Of a DNA stretch of 9,488 bases, positions 6,550 to 9,488 are shown piece after piece. The stretch spans positions 1 through 9,488 of the forward strand of contig JAVBRE010000129.1 in assembly GCA_031548325.1 (NCBI GenBank), written 5' to 3'. Origin of the DNA: FLUQ01 sp031548325. GTDB taxonomy: Bacteria > Desulfobacterota > Desulfovibrionia > Desulfovibrionales > Desulfovibrionaceae. The notes under the pieces are model-generated. The model was not told the DNA's origin. It made no database searches and saw only the letters and a list, made by a program, of their open reading frames with translations. Made by a program: the position numbers and the translations under genes. Position 1 is the first letter of the stretch. Each line of letters opens with the position of its first letter.

Positions 6550-6675
6550 TCCGCACAGGACCACCTGCGCCCTGTAATCAAAAGATCACGTTCGTGACGC
6601 GCGGGTATTCCGTATTACGCCATCGCGGCGAAGAATCTCATTTTGTCGTTCGCATGACGCAAAATAGCGAGTAGC

Positions 6676-6704
6676 TCAAAAGCATCGTGCCGGAGGTCGC
6701 TTGT
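6676..6704 (+). repeat. 29-nt direct repeat, copy 1
   Basis: The sequence begins TCAAAAGCATCGTGCCGGAG and ends CGCTTGT. It recurs 46 bp downstream with one substitution (T6697 here, G in copy 2). The 17-bp spacer is unlike either repeat. Confidence 0.85.
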
Positions 6705-6721
6705 TCCGCAGAGGCGCAGCT

Positions 6722-6750
6722 TCAAAAGCATCGTGCCGGAGGGCGCTTGT
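6722..6750 (+). repeat. 29-nt direct repeat, copy 2
   Basis: This is identical to 6676-6704 at 28 of 29 positions. It is followed by CGTGCCCGCATGCG, which includes the palindrome CGCATGCG. No third copy was found in the window. Confidence 0.85.
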
Positions 6751-6780
6751 CGTGCCCGCATGCGAAACGCGGGGGTTGCA

Positions 6781-6805
6781 AGGGGGTGGCGCTCAGCCAC
6801 CCCCT
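6781..6805. other. Perfect 10-bp GC-rich hairpin
   Basis: AGGGGGTGGC (6781-6790) and GCCACCCCCT (6796-6805) pair perfectly around GCTCA. There is no T run on either side. It sits directly beside repeat copy 2, at the inner end, and copy 1 has no equivalent, so it is a separate module. Confidence 0.7.
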
Positions 6806-6820
6806 GCCGGGGGGAGTAGC

Positions 6821-6853
6821 CCAGAAGAGGGGTCGACGCCGACCCCTCTCTGG
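6821..6853 (-). other. Hairpin core of repeat copy 2
   Basis: CCAGA (6821-6825) pairs with TCTGG (6849-6853). GAGGGGTCG (6827-6835) pairs with CGACCCCTC (6840-6848) around ACGC. This gives 14 pairs with only A6826 unpaired. The base of the stem matches copy 1; the tip differs in sequence yet is still fully paired. Confidence 0.7.
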
Positions 6854-6937
6854 CCCTCGCCGGGCAGGCGACCGTTCCGCAGAAAAGCGGAACGAGACGG
6901 GGGAGCAAAAGCGACCCCGCCCGGAGGGCGAGGGCCA
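6851..6937. other. Nested inverted repeats within the insert of copy 2
   Basis: TGGCCCTCGCC (6851-6861) is the exact reverse complement of GGCGAGGGCCA (6927-6937). GGGC (6862-6865) and GCCC (6919-6922) extend it across a short bulge. Inside lies a second perfect hairpin, CGTTCCGC (6873-6880) with GCGGAACG (6887-6894). A small dyad, GGGCCA and TGGCCC, follows at 6932-6946. The outer pairing competes with the hairpin at 6821-6853, since both use 6851-6853. Confidence 0.6.
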
Positions 6938-6997
6938 GGATGGCCCGAGTCAACCAACTATGGAAAAGGAAAAACAGAAATTTCCACCGGAACGCCC

Positions 6998-7014
6998 CCC
7001 GGCACAAGACCGGG
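6998..7014 (-). terminator. Weak hairpin after the pheT stop codon
   Basis: On the minus strand CCCGG (7014-7010) pairs with CCGGG (7002-6998) around TCTTGTG, 14 bases after the pheT stop codon. A T-rich run (TGTTTTTCC) follows only about 25 bases later, inside repeat copy 2. As a terminator it is weak; the larger hairpin of copy 2 may be what ends the transcript. Confidence 0.3.
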
Positions 7015-7028
7015 AGTCCCGCTCTTCA

Positions 7029-9428
7029 TCACAATGCGACCGGCAGCACGGTCGGCAAGTGTTTCGCCACCTTCTCGCGCTCCCTGTCCACTTCGGCGTC
7101 TTCCAAGGTCCGCTTGCCGTGGCGAAAAGTCATGCGAAAAGTCAGCCGTCGGTCAGGCGAGCCTTCGGGACTGTACACGTCGTGCAGGCGCGCTTCTTCC
7201 AACAGCGGCAAGCGCATGGCGAAAATGGCGTCCAGCGCCGCCTCGGCGGTCACCGTATAGGGCACGGCAAGCGTGATGTCGCGCCGCACCGGCGGAAACA
7301 CGGGCAAAGCCGCGAACCTGATTTTCGCCCCGTCGTGCAGACGGCGCAGAACATTCAGGTCCAATTCCGCCACCCAGACGTCCAGCCGGGCGTAATAGGC
7401 GTCCGCGATCTCCGGCTTGACCCGGCCCATCTCGCCCACGACCTCTTCTTCCGCCCTGATCGTGACGACAGGCCGCAGCCAGGCGTGTTCCGCCTCGTCA
7501 CGGCTGAACCGCACGTCTTTCAGACGCAAAAAGGCCAGACAGTGCTCGACAACGCCCTTGAGATCCGCATAGCCCAGGTCCGCCGCCGTGTGGGGCCAGG
7601 CGGTGTCAAACGCGTCGCCGTGCAGCAGAATGCCCAGGCGGCCGGGCTCGCGGGCCGTGGTTTCAGAAGCCGCGTCCGCATGGAAGACGTGGGCCAGTTC
7701 AAAAAGGCGCAGACCCGTGTTGCCCTGGGCCAGATTGTTCTTCAGCGCGGTCAGCAGGCCCGGCGCCAGCGCGGTGCGCAAGACGTCCATATCCGCGGTC
7801 AGGGGATTTCTGACGGGAATGCGTTCCTCTTTGGGCAGGCCAAGACGGTCTAGGTCCGCGCTGCCGGCAAAGCTGTAATTGATGGTCTCGTTCAGCCCCA
7901 GACCCCGGGCCCAGGCCCGGATGCGCCGCCAGAAGGCAAATTCCGATTCCGGCAGGCCCGCCCGTTCCAGAGAACGGGGAACAGCAGGCAAAGTGGGACT
8001 GATGCGGTCCACCCCGTGTACGCGGGCCGCCTCTTCGATCAGGTCGGCTTCGCGGGTCAGGTCCCGGCGGTAGCTGGGGGCCGTGACCTTCCAGTCCGCC
8101 GCATCCGCCGCGTCAACAACGCAGCCCAGTTTTTCGAACGTGTTTTTGCAGAAATCCCGGTCCAGGGCCAATCCCAGCAGGTCGTCGCAACGCTCTGGCC
8201 GGAAACGGGCCACTGCCTTTTGCCAGGGCCTGGGTTCGGCCTTGGGCACGCCGGCCAGCACGGTCACCCCGCCCCCCAGAGCGGTCATCATGGCCGCGGC
8301 CTGGTTCACGGCAAAGAGGGCCAGACCCTGGTCCACGCCGCGCTCGTAGCGGTACGAGGCTTCGCTGGGTATGCCGAGCCGCCGGGCCGTATGCCGGACG
8401 CAGGCGGGCTGGAATGCCGCGCATTCAAGCAGCACCCGGGTGCTGGCCTCGCTGATTTCCGTATCCAGACCGCCCATGACCCCGGCCAGGGCCACAATCT
8501 TTTTGCCGTCGCGGATGGTCAGGTCGCGGGCGGTGAGCAGACGTTCCTGCCCGTCCAGGGTGGTGAAACGCTCGCCTTCCGAAGCTTTGGCCACCACGAT
8601 GCGACCGCCTTCGATCTTGTCCAGATCAAAGGCGTGCAAGGGCTGACCCAGACCCAGCAGAATATAGTTGGTCACGTCCACGATGCCGGAAATGGACCGC
8701 ATGCCCATGGCCTGCAAGCGATAGCGCAGCCTGTCCGGGCTTTTGCCGATGCGCGCGCCTTCCAGCACCCTGGCCTGATAGAGCGGGCAGAGCTCAGGGT
8801 CGGCTATTTCAATGCGAATATGGTCCGCCGCCTGTCCGGCGCTCTCCGTCAGCGGCAGTTCGGGAAGCCGCAAGGGCAGATTGAAGGCCAGGGCCGTCTC
8901 GCGCGCCAAACCCAGCACGGAAAGACAGTCCCCCCGGTTGGGGGTCACGGAAATATCCAGCACCTCGGCGTCAAGGCCCAGAACCCCGGCCAGCCTCGCG
9001 CCTGTCGCCGCGTCGGCCGCCAGCACCATGATGCCCGAATGGTCCTCGGAAAGGCCCAGTTCCGCCTCGGAACAGATCATGCCCTGCGAAGGCGCGCCGC
9101 GCAGCCTGGCCTTCTTGATGACCGTGCCGTTCGGCAGCGTCGCGCCCACGGGCGCCACGGCCACTTTCTGGCCCCTGGCCACGTTGGGCGCGCCGCAGAC
9201 GATGTCCAGCACTTCGGTCCCCACGTCCACCCGGCAGACGGAAAGCTTGTCCGCTTCCGGGTGTTTGGCGTGCTCGACCACATGGCCGACAATGACGTCG
9301 CGGATGCCCTCGAAAGGCCGCCGGATTTCTTCCAGCTCCAGCCCCAGCATGGTCAGCTTGTCGCCCAGCGCTTCGGCGCTTCCCTCATAGGGCACGAATT
9401 CACGCAGCCAGTTCATGGATAACAGCAT
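7029..9428 (-). CDS. pheT: Phenylalanyl-tRNA synthetase beta subunit
   Basis: This 799-residue protein is full length; E. coli PheT has 795. The start at 9428 is chosen because AGGAGA lies six bases upstream and MLLSMNWLREFVPY is the usual family N-terminus; the ATG at 9416 lacks such a site. Domains in order: an N-terminal segment; an OB-fold tRNA-binding EMAP-like domain (about 40-150) with HPEADKL (56-62) and GAPSQGMICSEAELGL (111-126); the B3/B4 editing domain (about 210-385) with TNYI, GQPLHAFD and GVMGG; the B5 domain (about 406-475) with DLTREADLIEEAARV, whose acidic residues bind magnesium; the catalytic-like core; and a C-terminal FDX-ACB anticodon-binding domain (about 705-799, from FPPVRRDITLAVPY). 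With PheS it forms the (alpha-beta)2 enzyme that charges tRNA-Phe in the cytoplasm. PheS is not in the window but would be expected upstream, to the right. Confidence 0.97.
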   Translation of the reverse strand: MLLSMNWLREFVPYEGSAEALGDKLTMLGLELEEIRRPFEGIRDVIVGHVVEHAKHPEADKLSVCRVDVGTEVLDIVCGAPNVARGQKVAVAPVGATLPNGTVIKKARLRGAPSQGMICSEAELGLSEDHSGIMVLAADAATGARLAGVLGLDAEVLDISVTPNRGDCLSVLGLARETALAFNLPLRLPELPLTESAGQAADHIRIEIADPELCPLYQARVLEGARIGKSPDRLRYRLQAMGMRSISGIVDVTNYILLGLGQPLHAFDLDKIEGGRIVVAKASEGERFTTLDGQERLLTARDLTIRDGKKIVALAGVMGGLDTEISEASTRVLLECAAFQPACVRHTARRLGIPSEASYRYERGVDQGLALFAVNQAAAMMTALGGGVTVLAGVPKAEPRPWQKAVARFRPERCDDLLGLALDRDFCKNTFEKLGCVVDAADAADWKVTAPSYRRDLTREADLIEEAARVHGVDRISPTLPAVPRSLERAGLPESEFAFWRRIRAWARGLGLNETINYSFAGSADLDRLGLPKEERIPVRNPLTADMDVLRTALAPGLLTALKNNLAQGNTGLRLFELAHVFHADAASETTAREPGRLGILLHGDAFDTAWPHTAADLGYADLKGVVEHCLAFLRLKDVRFSRDEAEHAWLRPVVTIRAEEEVVGEMGRVKPEIADAYYARLDVWVAELDLNVLRRLHDGAKIRFAALPVFPPVRRDITLAVPYTVTAEAALDAIFAMRLPLLEEARLHDVYSPEGSPDRRLTFRMTFRHGKRTLEDAEVDREREKVAKHLPTVLPVAL

Positions 9429-9462
9429 GGCGTATCTCCTGTGGGGCCGCCGGGGGTGGGGA

Positions 9463-9488
9463 GAGAACTTTTTTCTAAAAAAGTTCTC
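9463..9488. repeat. Perfect inverted repeat upstream of pheT, cut by window edge
   Basis: GAGAACTTTTTT (9463-9474) is the exact reverse complement of AAAAAAGTTCTC (9477-9488), with CT between. The G-rich stretch GGGGGTGGGG just before it may pair with sequence beyond the edge. Read either way it is a stem bordering A/T runs, as in a bidirectional terminator. It lies 35 bp upstream of the pheT start, where one would expect the pheS-pheT junction, so it could be a terminator, an attenuator or an interspersed palindrome. Confidence 0.55.

Larger units (their letters stand above)
6809..6993 (-). repeat. Repeat element, copy 2 (downstream of pheT, minus orientation)
   Basis: Read on the minus strand this copy begins near the pheT end with GTTCCGG (6993-6987) and TGTTTTTCC, ends part one with TAGTTGG (6960-6954), and resumes at GGTCGCCTGCCCGGCG (6873-6858), running through the GGGCCAGAGAGG hairpin to a C run (6814-6809). 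About 80 bp (6874-6953) separate the two parts here, whereas they are adjacent in copy 1. That insert carries its own inverted repeats. Confidence 0.75.
6285..7028. other. Repeat-rich, hairpin-rich interval between convergent ymdB and pheT
   Basis: These 744 bp between the stop codons of two convergent genes hold no convincing coding region. The open frames across it overlap repeats and hairpins and show no recognisable protein. It contains a ymdB terminator, two opposed copies of one repeat element, a two-copy 29-nt direct repeat and at least five stable hairpins, each listed separately. TTGTCGT followed by CATG seven to twelve bases after its start occurs three times (from 6454, 6643 and 6747), which hints at older duplication. 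Confidence 0.7.

Noticed and set aside
6676..6750. Two 29-nt repeats as a CRISPR array
   Set aside because: There are only two copies, the spacer is 17 bp, which is too short, and no cas genes are in the window.
6615..7007. 130-residue minus-strand reading frame downstream of pheT
   Set aside because: It runs through the repeat element, several hairpins and both direct repeats. Its sequence looks like translated repeat DNA, with no domain.
6687..7853. 388-residue plus-strand reading frame
   Set aside because: More than half lies antisense to pheT and the rest is repeat sequence. The composition is that of a shadow frame in GC-rich DNA.
8016..9422. 468-residue plus-strand reading frame antisense to pheT
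   Set aside because: PheT on the other strand is unmistakable over the whole length. Long antisense frames are common in GC-rich genes.

Overview
The window is GC-rich, gene-dense chromosomal DNA. It most likely comes from a sulfate-reducing bacterium of the Desulfovibrio group. The main evidence is a 16-haem periplasmic cytochrome that matches HmcA of Desulfovibrio along its whole length, supported by a tungsten/molybdenum aldehyde:ferredoxin oxidoreductase (AOR). The species cannot be named from the sequence alone.

Layout. (1) 1-634, minus strand: the N-terminal two thirds of a family-2 glycosyltransferase of the polyprenyl-phosphate sugar synthase type (DPM1/GtrB/ArnC-like), running off the left edge. 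(2) 635-867: a divergent intergenic region. (3) 868-1347, plus: a SlyB-like glycine-zipper outer-membrane lipoprotein. (4) 1395-3110, plus: an AOR-family oxidoreductase. Four bases after it, at 3115-3339, comes a 74-residue MoaD/ThiS-like ubiquitin-fold sulfur carrier ending in Gly-Gly. The pair looks like an enzyme with its own cofactor-sulfur carrier. (5) 3340-3604: a possible terminator, then a candidate promoter. (6) 3605-5275, plus: 16-haem HmcA, with a strong terminator directly behind it and no hmcB-F genes. (7) 5460-6284, plus: a YmdB/TIGR00282 metallophosphoesterase with all expected metal ligands, behind a leader with several inverted repeats. (8) 6285-7028: about 740 bp without a convincing gene, between two convergent genes. 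(9) 7029-9428, minus: full-length phenylalanyl-tRNA synthetase beta subunit (PheT). (10) 9463-9488: a perfect 12-bp inverted repeat, cut by the window edge, upstream of pheT.

How the genes relate. The genes look like separate small transcription units, not one pathway. AOR and its carrier form one functional unit, aldehyde/carboxylate redox chemistry with a W- or Mo-pterin. HmcA would carry electrons in the periplasm, but the membrane partners it normally sits beside are absent here. The glycosyltransferase and SlyB concern the envelope. YmdB and PheT are housekeeping genes.

I found no clear undescribed protein system. The most unusual part is the interval 6285-7028. Each of the two convergent genes is followed by a diverged copy of the same element of about 105-185 nt. 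The two copies lie in opposite orientation, and their central hairpins differ in sequence at the tip yet remain base-paired. Between the copies are a tandem 29-nt direct repeat, a 10-bp perfect hairpin and a pair of mutually exclusive hairpins. This looks like a repeat family that occupies gene 3' flanks. A genome-wide search would decide.
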